Shown here: piece by piece, positions 10,621-19,798 of the stretch
Layout: every line of letters begins with the position of its first letter
How positions within the stretch are numbered: position 1 is the stretch's first letter
NCBI GenBank assembly: GCA_051453625.1
Contig: JBOZIK010000001.1
Location: 10,804,028 to 10,825,914 of the forward strand
Origin: Welwitschia mirabilis
Taxonomy: Eukaryota; Gnetophyta; Gnetopsida; Welwitschiales
Direction of reading: 5' to 3'
Length of the DNA: 21,887 nucleotides
The notes under the pieces: generated by a model
What the model saw: only the letters and a program-made list of their open reading frames with translations
The model's database searches: none
What the model was told of the DNA's origin: nothing
Translations under genes and position numbers: made by a program

Positions 10621-11404
10621 AAAAATTATAAAAAGATAAATAATATTATTTTTCATGCATTGTATTTCTATATCGTATTTGTAAATCATATTAATTGTAA
10701 TTAAAAAGAGTCTAGACAAGAGCATTGAAAGGTTTGTTCTTCATTTCAATCTTTTGTTTTCCTTTTTTTGTTTTGTTGGCTTGAAAATTTAGATTCTTAT
10801 TTTCTTAAACTAAGCTTTGTAAGATAAAACATCTCCTATTACATTTACTCTTTTGTTTAGATGCTACCTCAACAATATGCAATATATTAATGTATATATT
10901 ATGAAATCATGTATAACATTTATGGAGGTCTTAATTACATATGAACATTCATTAAAACTTGAGTTACTATGAATGGTGTTGTCATATTAACAATTGCTCT
11001 TATCATATTAACAATTTTATTATGCCTTCTTTATGTACAAAAATAAAAGAACACAAAGTGTGGTAAACCAAAAAAGGCCCAAGCTATATTTTAACACAAA
11101 AACATAAATATATCAAAATAGGTGTAGACACTATAGCTTTTCATATATATTACTTTTGTTAAGTTGAGGGATATGTTGTCATATAATTGAATTTATGTAG
11201 AAAATAACTAGCAAGTTAAAAGAAGAAAAATGTCATAACTCTAAAACTAAGAAATCCATTATTAAAAAAGGAAATTCTCTAGTGCTTTTGCAGTGCAATA
11301 ATAAAGGCCATTCATTTTTCAACCATTTTTAGGCATGACAATAATGGTACAAAATTGTATATTCCAATAATGATAGTTGTAAACGCTTAAATGTTCTTAT
11401 TGAG
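10621..11404. other. AT-rich spacer, nothing recognised
   Basis: No frame, repeat or RNA feature that I can support. Stops are dense in all frames. Confidence 0.55.
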
Positions 11405-11470
11405 ACATTTTTGAGAAATTGAACTCACAACCACAAAGTCATAGGAGCACTACTCTATCGATAAGATAAG
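11405..11470 (-). mobile_element. SINE head, tRNA-like, minus strand
   Basis: Read on the minus strand from 11463 to 11412, the sequence GATAGAGTAGTGCTCC...GACTTTGTGGTTGTGAGTTCAATTT closely matches the head at 16290-16340 on the + strand. It has an A-box-like TAGAG block and a B-box-like GAGTTCAATTT about 35 bases apart, as in tRNA-derived SINEs. The 3' body could not be delimited. Confidence 0.55.
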
Positions 11471-11843
11471 AACATAGTCCTAGACACCTAAATGTCAACA
11501 AGTTATAACCAGTAAAATCATCTCTTTATTATCCAATTACTCTATGAATGTTGAACAAGTCTACTAGATTAAAGATCAATAGCTAAAAAGAAAGATTTTT
11601 TAAGAAATTGATTGACAGAAACTATATTGAACTAGTCAAAATTTTTGGTTTAATTGACTGCATGAATATTCATAAGTGACCTAAGAGCTAACTATAAACT
11701 GACTAATTCTTACTGTTACTTGTACCCAAAGTGTCAAAGCTCACACCTCATAAATATAAGCAACACTAAATTTGTTAATGTATATATATTAACACACATT
11801 AAAACAGTACCAAAATAGTTTCAAGATTTTTACTCAAATAAAA

Positions 11844-11877
11844 AAGTTGGTATCTTGACCAAGTTGGTATGTTGACC
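11844..11877. promoter_or_regulatory. Tandem 17-bp repeat, each unit ending in a W-box
   Basis: Two adjacent 17-bp units (11844-11860 and 11861-11877) share AAGTTGGTAT-TTGACC and differ at one base. Each holds TTGACC, the core bound by WRKY factors. Two reverse-strand copies (GGTCAA) follow at 11914-11919 and 12047-12052. They lie about 530-740 bp upstream of the hydrolase start codon. Function is inferred from the motif only. Confidence 0.45.
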
Positions 11878-11886
11878 AGCGGGTTA

Positions 11887-11894
11887 TGACGTCA
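11887..11894. promoter_or_regulatory. TGACGTCA palindrome (bZIP/CRE-like site)
   Basis: A perfect 8-bp TGACGTCA palindrome, a classic bZIP-binding site, sits ten bases after the tandem W-box repeat, upstream of the hydrolase gene. Confidence 0.4.
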
Positions 11895-12232
11895 CTGGAC
11901 AAGAAGCGGAACTGGTCAACGCTAAAATTTCCTTGTGGGAATCGCCAATTCCGGAACCCTAAAAATCATCGAAATTGAGTTTGAGTTGAAGAAACGATTT
12001 AATACGAGAGCTGTAATAAAAGGCAAGTCACTTGCCGGCCGAGGTAGGTCAATGTTCATCAGACTCCAGTATCCCACTCTGAAACATCCGAAAATGCGTC
12101 GCGGACTGAAATTCAAATTCTTGGTATTTGTGGTTGTGGCAAAATCCGCAGGCCAACAACAAACTTCTGAAAAAAATATTAATAAGGAGATGCACGGCAG
12201 GGAGCGTTCGGGTTAGGCGAGAGGAGATACGA

Positions 12233-12240
12233 GATATATT
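12233..12240 (+). promoter_or_regulatory. Candidate TATA box of the hydrolase gene
   Basis: GATATATT lies where base composition turns from AT-rich to more balanced, about 350 bp upstream of the start codon. That would leave a 5' leader of roughly 310 bp with several short upstream ATGs. No transcript evidence, so tentative. Confidence 0.25.
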
Positions 12241-12356
12241 GTTTGCAGAGACACCACATTTGTTGGTTGGATTGGATGCCTAACACTCTCTCTCTATGAA
12301 AGAGATGCGGAAGCAAAATTAATTGAGACATTTACTGGTAATCCGCTGAATCTCGA

Positions 12357-12364
12357 TACGTGGC
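12357..12364 (+). promoter_or_regulatory. ABRE-like element TACGTGGC
   Basis: TACGTGGC matches the ABA-response consensus (C/T)ACGTGGC. It lies 220 bp before the start codon, possibly within the transcribed leader. BODYGUARD-type cuticle genes are linked to ABA and drought responses in Arabidopsis, so the site is plausible but unproven. Confidence 0.35.
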
Positions 12365-12583
12365 AAGGTCTTTCCTGCGGGCCATTAACGCCACAACTGC
12401 ACGCAGGCAGTGGCTTGTTCGCTTGGACTTGCAGAAGGAAGGAGAGACAAGAAACGGAATGCAAGTGAAGGGAGGAGACTTAACTTTGGAGTGGAATTGG
12501 GTTATTGCAGGTTTTTAAGAGACAACGCCAAGTGAAAGTGAAGTGCAGTGCAGTAAGTAAAAGTTGATGCGGAGGAGGCGGAG

Positions 12584-15500
12584 ATGGCATGGCAGAAGAG
12601 GTTGCGGGATGGTTTTCTGAAAGTCTTAGTGGGATTTCTGAGCTTTTTGGTGTTCGGCTTCTTCGATATTTTGGACCCCGTTCTGTGCATCGTTTATAAG
12701 ATTGTTGATTATGTTGTTGAAGCTGAATGGAAGGCCTGTTACTGTTATTCTTCTTCTTATCAGCCGAGGAAAACATCTGTTAATGGCGATGAGGATTTCT
12801 GCAGCAGACGCATTGTTCTGGACTCTGCAGACACAAAAATTGTCTGTCATTGTCTTCCCGAGGACGGAGAAATGTCGGAGACGCTTTTCCTCAGGAAGTC
12901 TGTTGTGCGGGAAATTGTTAAATTGTTTTTGAGGAGGAGGGAAGCAAAGATTTTCCCTGCGTTTACTGTGCAACCCGCCATTGTTGAAGGCCTGCACAAA
13001 TCTAATGGTTATAATCAGAAGCAGAAGAAGAGTAAGAGAAGGGAGAAGAATGGCGGTGATAGATTTGCAGAAGAGATTGTTTGTAGAGAACCGCGGTGGT
13101 CCGACTGTAACTGCGACACCTGCGCTTCCTGGCGATCGAATTCCAAGGAGAGTCTCTTCTGCAAGATCCAGGGCATTTCTGGTGGGTTTACTTGCATTTA
13201 TCGTATTTCGTTGCTTATAAAATTTTCAGAAAACTTAAGATACATCAAATCGACTAAAGACGTTGCTAAAAATTCAAGACCAATACTCTGATAATTGAGA
13301 AACTCAGAGCTAACACGATAACCATGCTTCCATTTTTGTCTTCTGGAACTTATTTCTTCAACTTTGGTTTTCGATGGCTTGACTCAGTAAATGTATTTCT
13401 CAGAACCGTCCGAAATTCTCTTTATTTTGCTAAACTTTGTTTTCCGTTAGTTATGAAAAGCTGCCCGTGCAAGCTTCAGAGCTTTGCATCCGCTTTCAAA
13501 GTCTGGGCATCGTTCGTTGCTTCAAAAATATTTGCTTGAAAAGATCAGAAGCTGTCTGAAGATACGTTCAGATTGCCGAAATAACGACACCTTCAGTTGC
13601 TTACAGTCTTAATCTAAGCCGAAAGCCAATTCCAACTTTCCAGTGATCATCCCAGGGAAGAAAAACTGAAAGTCGTGTAACTGATATGTGATAAGGTCTT
13701 CTTCTGCTTCGCTCAAAACCCTAATCCGCCATCTCAGTCTTTTACATCCACCTCCGACTAAGCCTGTAAATGCCAACACTCAAAACATTTGGTTAAGCCC
13801 TCTGATGCGTCTCCTGAGAACTCTCCGCTTTGAACACGTAAATGAAAACTGTAAGCTAATTACTCATATCTGAGCCTGCAAATCACGCTTGAAAAACTAA
13901 AGAAAACATTTGATTGCACTCTCATTTCTCCATTTACTATTTCCGCTCTAAATTTGACGCAGGATAATCTCATTTTTCATCAAAATTCTTTACAGGGAAT
14001 GCGAAGGAGATCACAGAAGGCGCGACGGACGTGCTGTTCATCCACGGCTTCATTTCATCGTCAACATTTTGGACGGAAACGCTCTTTCCAAACTTCTCGG
14101 AGGACGCCAAAAGCAGTTACAGGTTAATAGCCGTCGATCTGCTGGGCTTCGGCCGCAGCCCTAAACCGCGTGACTCCATGTACACGCTGGACGAACACGT
14201 GGACATGCTAGTGACGTCAGTGCTGAGGCCTCACCGAATCAGATCCTTCCACGTCGTCGCCCACTCCCTCGGCTGCATTATCGCCCTCGCGCTCGCCGCC
14301 CGCTTCCCCGACGCCGTCAAATCTCTAACGCTTGTCGCTCCGGTAATGTACGCCCATCCCTTAAATTTTTTCCCAAATTTTTAAAAACAAAATTATAATG
14401 AAAAAAGTGTGAAATTAAATGAAATTGAAATTGAAATTGAAATTGAGATGAACGAAACGCAGCCATATTTTCCAGTGCCGGAAGAGCACAAGGGAAGGGG
14501 GAGTGGGTACGTGTTGAGACAGCTGGCGCCGAGGAAAGTGTGGCCGTTGATTGCGTTGGGGGCGTCGATGGCGTCGTGGTATGAGCACGTGAGTCGCACC
14601 ATCTGTCTCCTCATCTGCAAACACCATCGCTTCTGGGACTCCCTCTTCCGCTTCCTCACCTTCAATAGGTAATTCTCTTGAGAGTTCTTTCTTTATTTAA
14701 ATTATTTTTAGATTTTTTAAAATTTTAAAATTAGTTTGACTATTATATATAATATGCTAAATAACTTACATTAGCTAAAATAATTTCCATGATCGTATAG
14801 CGTTTACACCCACAAATGATGTTTTCCATTTATAAAAAATTGTAATATTTAGTGATTACATGTTCTCAAGGAAAAATCTCTCAATCAATCATGTAAATTC
14901 AAAAACTTTATGACAGATAAAATAAATTTAAAAAATTCAAGAATATTGTATTATGAGTTTTTAAGCTAAGAAACAGTTGAATATTTAAAAAATGTTAAAT
15001 AAAAAAAGTTAGAAATCCCATGTAAGGCTTCTAAAATGTTTTTTTGAGTAAAGCTAACCTTATATTAATCAAAATGGAAGAGCATTACAGCAAAGCTAAA
15101 AAGAATTACATAGAGAAAGACAGTATCTTCAAAGGGAAATAGTGAAAATGAAGGGATTAGCCATGAGAGTCTTTCTAAGTTCTATAGTGTGAAGTGTCTT
15201 GGAGTTCAAAGCCCATAAAATTTTAAAAATTAAAATATACTCATTTTTAAAAATATATTTGCTAACCATCAAGTCAAGTAAATCAATGTCATGTGAAAGT
15301 GCTATAATTCTTATGAATTAACTTCTTTTATATAAAATGTATTCACATGTTTAAAAAATTTTTAGAACATATACTAAAATTCTCTTACACATTTACATTA
15401 ATATTCTAGGAGAATTTCAAACTTCAAACTTTTAGTGTTATACCTCTCTTTGAATATATAGCCATTATGATCTTCCAAATTAATGGTTTAACTACACTTA

Positions 15501-16908
15501 TAGCCTCATAAAATGTTAAGGCATTTAAAGGTTCAAAACCTCCTAAATGGAGTATGAGTATTCCAATCCTTACACTATGATATTAATTTTAAAACTTCTA
15601 GTGACCAAGCTTCACCTAAGAGCACAACTACTATCATTGCCTACATGAATAATTTAATCTTGCTAAGGTCTTATAATGTGCTAAGTGGAGCATCCAAAGA
15701 TTCAAGTTCATGAGCTTCTAAATGGAAAATAAGTGTCCGACCTATTCGACTTACATGCCATTAGTATTTATTTTCTATTGATATTCTACTTATAATAATG
15801 AATTAGTTATGTAAGATTTTATTCTTTAATAAATGTTAAATCTTTTATAATTTTAAATTATAATTTTATTAGTATTTTTAGAGTGTTATAACCTATAGGA
15901 AATTACCTAATAACTAAGCTTTTTCTAGCATTGTAGTTCTTTATGCATTTTAACTTTATTTTTATTTTAGGGCTATTAGAATTTGAGACTTTGCACGGTG
16001 ATGCCTAATTGAGAGTATAGTCACCATTTTCATTTAAATAAATGATTTAATTATGCCTAGGGCCTTATAGTGTACAAAATGGTGCACGTAAAGGTCTAAA
16101 CTTATGACTTCTCGTATGGAGGACAACTATCCCAAATTAGTACTATGCAATAACAAATTAAGTTGAATTTAAAAAATAAATAGTTACTTAACAATCCTTA
16201 ACAATTAAGTAAGGATAAGAATAATAATAGTATTATTTCAACATTATAAACATTTGAATTTTTAATTTTAAGAATTGGAGTTATATTTTAATGGTAGAGC
16301 GGCGCTCTCTTGACTTTGTGATTGTGAGGTCAATTTTATAATATAAATTTCTGATTTTAAAGTTACTTCCTCTATTTTTTAAATATTAGAATCTATTTAT
16401 AAAGGGGTAAGTCCCTTCTCAAAAAGAAAAGCCAAATACTCAATTAATAATTTTTGGATGTGTTACTGAAAATAGATAATTAAGGTCAATAGCTTGGTTG
16501 GATGAAACTGATGAAGCTATGCCTTGAGCAACCCTTTTGTAAACTTAATTATTTAATTAAGAAATTGCAATGTACATCTGTTTTAGGGTAAGGACATATC
16601 TGATAGACGGATTCATGTGCCACACGCACCATGCGGCCTGGCACACTCTGCACAACGTCATCTGCGGCACGGCCACCAGGATGGAGGACATGATAGACCA
16701 AGTGCGGAGCATGCGGTGCAGCGTGAGCATATACCACGGCCTGGACGACGAGCTGTTGCCGGCAAGCTGCAGCAGAGCCCTCAAGTCCAGAATAGCACAC
16801 GCTCGTCTCAAGATCATCCCCAACACCGACCACCTCACCATCGTTGTCCGCAGGCAACACACCTTCGCCAAAGAGCTGGAGCACATTTGGAAACATTCCA
16901 ACCGTTAA
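12584..16908 (+). CDS. BDG: BODYGUARD-like alpha/beta hydrolase, four exons, 490 aa
   Basis: Exons 12584-13181, 13996-14342, 14463-14668 and 16587-16908 (stop TAA) join to 1473 bases, all introns GT-AG, phases 1, 0 and 2. The start GAGATGG has good context and is the first in-frame Met. Residues 11-45 form a hydrophobic N-terminal anchor, followed by the family's EAEWKACYC-like block and the conserved PRWSDCNCDTCASW motif (170-183). The oxyanion region is LFIHGF (213-218), the nucleophile elbow AHSLGC has Ser290, and the acid is probably Asp438 (HGLDDELLP); His466 (DHLTIV) completes the triad. These blocks match Arabidopsis BODYGUARD (about 470 aa). That family is needed for cutin deposition in the outer epidermal wall; the substrate is unsettled. 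A Lys/Arg-rich stretch (about 145-158) looks like a lineage-specific insert. Complete, no stops, so probably functional. The exact paralogue is not determined. Confidence 0.93.
13182..13995 (+). other. Intron 1 of the BODYGUARD-like gene
   Basis: 814 bp, donor CTG|GTGGGT and acceptor TTCTTTACAG|GG. It interrupts a Gly codon after SLFCKIQGIS and rejoins in frame before NAKEITEGATDVLFIHGF. It contains two short open frames (13324-13539 and 13688-13873) with no recognisable homology, which I treat as chance. Confidence 0.85.
14343..14462 (+). other. Intron 2, 120 bp, with a GAAATT microsatellite
   Basis: Donor CCG|GTAATG, acceptor AACGCAG|CCATAT. The junction restores VAP-PYF, matching the family's APPY motif. 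Four perfect GAAATT units (14421-14444) and degenerate flanks fill the last 50 bases, so the usual pyrimidine tract is missing. A better-looking TTTTCCAG at 14468-14475 would put the reading frame out. Confidence 0.8.
15037..15200 (-). mobile_element. 5'-truncated LINE 3' end in intron 3
   Basis: The minus strand reads ...CCATTTTGATTAATATAAGG...TTTACTCAAAAAAA, with the oligo-A as TTTTTTT at 15041-15047 on the + strand. A hydrophobic T-rich run ending in a TTGATTAATATAA block and oligo-A is typical of plant LINE 3' ends. The right boundary is uncertain and no target-site duplication was found. Confidence 0.5.
16270..16430 (+). mobile_element. tRNA-derived SINE in intron 3
   Basis: TGGTAGAGCGGCGCTC (A box near 16293) and GTGAGGTCAATTTT (B box near 16325-16336) stand about 34 bases apart, as in tRNA promoters. 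A 3' end GGGGTAAGTCCCTTCTC with AAAAAGAAAA follows at about 16403-16428. The head closely resembles the minus-strand copy at 11405-11470, which supports a repeated family rather than chance. Confidence 0.6.
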
Positions 16909-17336
16909 TCTCATTTCCATTACAACATTTATCTTAAATCAAACAAAACAAAAACAAAAACAAAAACAAAAACACACTTTAGAATTAAAGGATGTTTATG
17001 TTATGGTATTTGTGAAAAGGGAATGCATTTGGCCTTCATATCAGTGTAATTGCCATCATCACTTTCCTCCACTTTTCCTTCTTTAATTGTATTTTTGTGA
17101 GCCCATAAATGTTTTTGGATGACTTCTGTCTGGCCTCTTAAAAGTATCAAGAAGAATAATCATTTCCAAGGTCCCTTGTAAGAGGGATTTGGGAGGATTC
17201 CCTTGTAAATGAGATGGTTTCTTTAAAAGTAAATTGCTAAAATTTAATAGTATGTTAGCCTTGGTTTTGCCTTGTTAATAGAGGGACTATCCTTATTTGT
17301 AGTGAACAATTTTTAATGATTGACTTCCCCACCCTC
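16909..17336 (+). other. 3' untranslated / downstream region of the hydrolase gene
   Basis: Begins right after the stop. It holds a CAAAA(A) repeat (about 16940-16976) and AT-rich sequence without a clear canonical AATAAA in the first 300 bases. No second gene is seen. The poly(A) site cannot be placed. Confidence 0.5.
16940..16976 (+). repeat. (CAAAAA)n microsatellite in the presumed 3' UTR
   Basis: About five to six A-rich units interrupted by single C, 32 bases after the hydrolase stop codon. Confidence 0.8.
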
Positions 17337-17650
17337 ATTTGTAGCAAACACTATTTAAAGTAGTTTGTAAAAGTATAGTTCTTTAGAATCCTTAAGTATT
17401 GTTTGGCGTGGTTATAACATGTTATATGACTCTTGTTTACTTTAATAAATGTTTAATTAAAAAGATTGAAAACTATATAAATCATTGAAATGTCAAAACC
17501 ATATTTATTTGTAGTCAACAAGAATTCAATGTTATATTTAGAAGTATAACTTGATGGGATTCTTAAATATTGTTTGACGTAGTTAAAGCATTGGATATGG
17601 TTCTTAACATAATATAATAAAGCTAGAGAGGTCATTGAAATGTCCAATAC
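17337..17650. repeat. Diverged tandem duplication, about 170-bp period
   Basis: Copy 1 (17337-17500) and copy 2 (17507-17650) share ATTTGTAG--AACA at the start, TATTGTTTG-CGT-GTTA in the middle and TCATTGAAATGTC at the end, in the same order and spacing apart from indels. A weaker match of the preceding segment (about 17240-17270) recurs near 17955-17985, suggesting more, older copies. No coding potential. Confidence 0.55.
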
Positions 17651-18199
17651 AATAGCAAAAAGAACTAGAAGTGGTATTCCACCCTACCTTTTTTTTCCAT
17701 CAACATGATTTCTTCACTAACTAAGCAATTCTTTTCTCATAAATTTCAACTTCTGTATTTGTTCCTAATAACCGTTGGAATGCCTATTTCTTTCCTAAGA
17801 GAGTTATTCACTCATAAATTCTATAGATCTTTAGTATGTCACTTTGGTTTTCCTTTAAAATCAAAAGAAATTGATAGTCACCAAAATCCTTAATATTGGT
17901 TTTTTAGAAACATCCGATATAAAGAACACCTACTTTAGAATTATAATAATAATATTTAATAGTGAGTTGGCCTTTGATTTTCACTTCTAGATAGCAAGAT
18001 TACTATTAGTTGTTGTAAATACAAATCACATACTACTTTCATATAAAAGATAACATTTTTACAATTTTTAAATATATTATCATTTGACATTGTCATGTCA
18101 TGGAATGTAATTTTTATTTTCTTATAAAGGTATGAAAAACAAAGAAAATTAAAAAGATGATGCTGAACTTAATATTTTTAGTGATCACACATTCTTATG
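17651..18199. other. AT-rich spacer between the tandem repeat and first LTR
   Basis: A 62-codon open frame (17705-17893) has no recognisable motif and is treated as chance. Nothing else seen apart from the weak repeat near 17955. Confidence 0.5.
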
Positions 18200-18276
18200 T
18201 GTTAAGTTGATGTGGCTCAAACTTGAGCCCACATCCCAAAGGCGTCCCTCACCAAGGTGGCGCCTCGAAAGGGTCA
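18200..18276 (+). mobile_element. LTR A, left 77 bp (cut by gap)
   Basis: Begins TGTTAAGTTGATGTGGCTC and matches the first 77 bp of LTR B (18434-18510) with two mismatches and no indels. It is the upstream LTR of a Copia unit whose interior lies in the 100-N gap at 18277-18376. Confidence 0.85.
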
Positions 18277-18376
18277 NNNNNNNNNNNNNNNNNNNNNNNN
18301 NNNNNNNNNNNNNNNNNNNNNNNNNNNNNNNNNNNNNNNNNNNNNNNNNNNNNNNNNNNNNNNNNNNNNNNNNNNN
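18277..18376. other. Assembly gap (100 N, size probably unknown)
   Basis: Exactly 100 N between LTR A and the 3' internal end of the same unit. A whole retrotransposon body could be hidden or collapsed here. Confidence 0.98.
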
Positions 18377-18433
18377 GGCCTGTTCGACCCTTCACCTATT
18401 GTAAGTATGTCAAGTTTGAGCCAAGGTGGAGAT
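18377..18433 (+). mobile_element. Copia 3' internal end with polypurine tract
   Basis: Ends in CCAAGGTGGAGAT immediately before LTR B's TGTTAAG. A purine-rich GGTGGAGAT abutting the TG of the 3' LTR is the standard Copia plus-strand primer position. Confidence 0.75.
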
Positions 18434-18608
18434 TGTTAAGTTGATGTGGCTCACACTTGAGCCCACATCCCAAAGGCGTCCCTCACCAAGGTGGCACCTC
18501 GAAAGGGTCATCTGCCCATCGTTTCTGGCTGAAACCGATGGGCATATTGCATTATAAATAAGGTAAAACCTTATGCCAGAGAGAGAGAAATTGACTGATT
18601 GGCCAACA
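18434..18608 (+). mobile_element. LTR B, complete, 175 bp
   Basis: Bounded by TG (18434) and CA (18607-18608), preceded by a polypurine tract and followed two bases later by a primer-binding site. It therefore serves as 3' LTR of the left unit and 5' LTR of the right unit. It contains a U3 hairpin (18513-18544), a TATAAATA promoter box (18553-18560) and a short palindrome (18558-18574). 175 bp is short for a plant Copia LTR. LTR C carries about 21 extra bases near the end. Confidence 0.85.
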
Positions 18609-18610
18609 AG

Positions 18611-18622
18611 TGGTATCAAAGC
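18611..18622 (+). other. Primer-binding site, initiator tRNA-Met, unit B
   Basis: TGGTATCAAAGC matches the plant Copia primer site TGGTATCAGAGC with one change, two bases after the LTR end. Confidence 0.85.
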
Positions 18623-19698
18623 AGGTTGGTCGTGTGGGCAGGCTTCATTTGCAGGCAGTTTCATTTGCAGGAAGCTCTTTTTGCTGTCAGTATCATGTTG
18701 ACAGTATCATGCAACTCGCGGACGATCTAGGCCTTCTCAACAGCGTTGTCGAAACTGGCTTGCTTGTCAATCCGCCTTCCCATCCGTTAAGTGCCTCTTA
18801 AGCGCCTCAGTCGCCCCCGCGCTCAGCTGTCGGTCCTTCATTCGTTGCTGCACAAACTGGCCCTCACAATCTGGCCCTTTCCTGCCCCTTTCGTGCCTAA
18901 GTGCGAGCGCCGTTTGTTCAGCTCCTAGGTGTTTTCCTTCCTGCAACTCACTTCGTTCTTTCCAGCCGCTGCATTCTTTTTCGCCGCTTCGTTCTTTATA
19001 GCCACTGCGTTCTTTTTTCGCCATTTCGTTCTTTCCAGCCGCTGCGTTCTTTTTCCGCTGCTTCGTTCTTTCCAGCTGCGCGCTGTGCAAATCCTAGGCA
19101 TTTCCTGTCAGCAACTCATCGTCGTTTCTTACCTATAGCTCGTCATCGTCGGCAGCCTCTTGGAAGGCAATCGGGAATACGGTGTTCTTGAAGGATTCTA
19201 AGCCTGAAGAAAACTGCATGCGTTTTGGGATAGAGGAAAGAAGTGCTGGAAGACCTTTCGTAGCTTCTTGTGAGTCTGCCCTCGCCGCCTCCTACGCCCG
19301 TCTCTCCGCACCTCCCGTCTCCACTTCTCATCACGGTGTGCTTGCTACGGTTCCTTGCCTCGTCTGCAACATCTGCAACGTCACCTGCACGCCCATCAGA
19401 AACAAAACATAGGCAAAAGACACTATTTCAAGTTTAGATCTATAATTTATTTTGGAGGTTTTATTTGTTTATTTTTAGTCATAAGAGTATAATTACTATC
19501 CATTTAATGACACTAGCTATTATAGTGGTTCTTATGGTTTGCCTTATAGTAACCTTTGATTGTTACATTTAGGTTTACAATGACTTGACTATAGATTATT
19601 TTAAAATGGCTTTACTAAATACTCTTAATAAATGTTATAGATTCTATTCAATTCATCTAAAATATTTAAGTTTTATTTTACTCCCTAAATTACATAAT
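18623..19698 (+). mobile_element. Copia leader, copy 1 (GC-rich, then AT-rich)
   Basis: After the primer site comes a GC- and CpG-rich leader of about 800 bp, then an AT-rich stretch from about 19430 that shares TTTAGATCTATAATTTATT and a TTTGCCTTATAGTAACCTTTG block with copy 2. It includes a minisatellite and a 64-codon ATG frame (19218-19412). No gag, protease, integrase or RT motif is present, so this unit is internally deleted or the coding part is in the gap at 19699-19798. Confidence 0.75.
18952..19081 (+). repeat. 36-37 bp minisatellite in Copia leader copy 1
   Basis: Three full units (18952-18987, 18988-19024, 19025-19061) and a partial one each start TTCGTTCTTT, followed by CCAGCCGCTGCGTTCTTTT and CGCC. 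Leader copy 2 keeps only about one and a half units near 20255-20310. Confidence 0.8.
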
Positions 19699-19798
19699 NN
19701 NNNNNNNNNNNNNNNNNNNNNNNNNNNNNNNNNNNNNNNNNNNNNNNNNNNNNNNNNNNNNNNNNNNNNNNNNNNNNNNNNNNNNNNNNNNNNNNNNN
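19699..19798. other. Assembly gap (100 N)
   Basis: 100 N between leader copy 1 and LTR C. The left part of LTR C, a polypurine tract and possibly coding sequence are missing. Confidence 0.98.

Larger units (their letters stand above)
14669..16586 (+). other. Intron 3, 1918 bp, AT-rich, with transposon insertions
   Basis: Donor AATAG|GTAATT, acceptor TGTTTTAG|GG. The split Arg codon rejoins FNR with VRTYLIDGF, matching the family. It is by far the longest intron, and its length is partly explained by a minus-strand LINE 3' end (about 15037-15200) and a + strand SINE (about 16270-16430). Confidence 0.88.

Noticed and set aside
11935-12216. 93-codon + strand frame upstream of the hydrolase
   Set aside because: It overlaps the promoter region and shows no domain or homology that I recognise; composition there is GC-richer, so chance frames are longer.
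12480-12997. Several minus-strand frames of 60-120 codons opposite hydrolase exon 1
   Set aside because: Shadows of a convincing + strand exon with family motifs and matching splice phases.
13324-13873. Two short + strand frames in intron 1
   Set aside because: They fall inside an intron whose donor and acceptor restore the hydrolase frame exactly; no homology is recognised.
16290-16340. A functional tRNA gene
   Set aside because: It has A- and B-box-like blocks but no acceptor stem or cloverleaf after the B box, and its sequence recurs at 11405-11470 in degenerate form, so a SINE fits better.
18952-19081. CRISPR array
   Set aside because: The repeats are contiguous without unique spacers, and the genome is a plant.
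18767-19090. 107-codon minus-strand Lys/Glu-rich frame in the Copia leader
   Set aside because: It is the complement of the TTCGTTCTTT minisatellite, which gives a repetitive Lys/Glu/Arg peptide. Copy 2 does not keep it intact in the same form.
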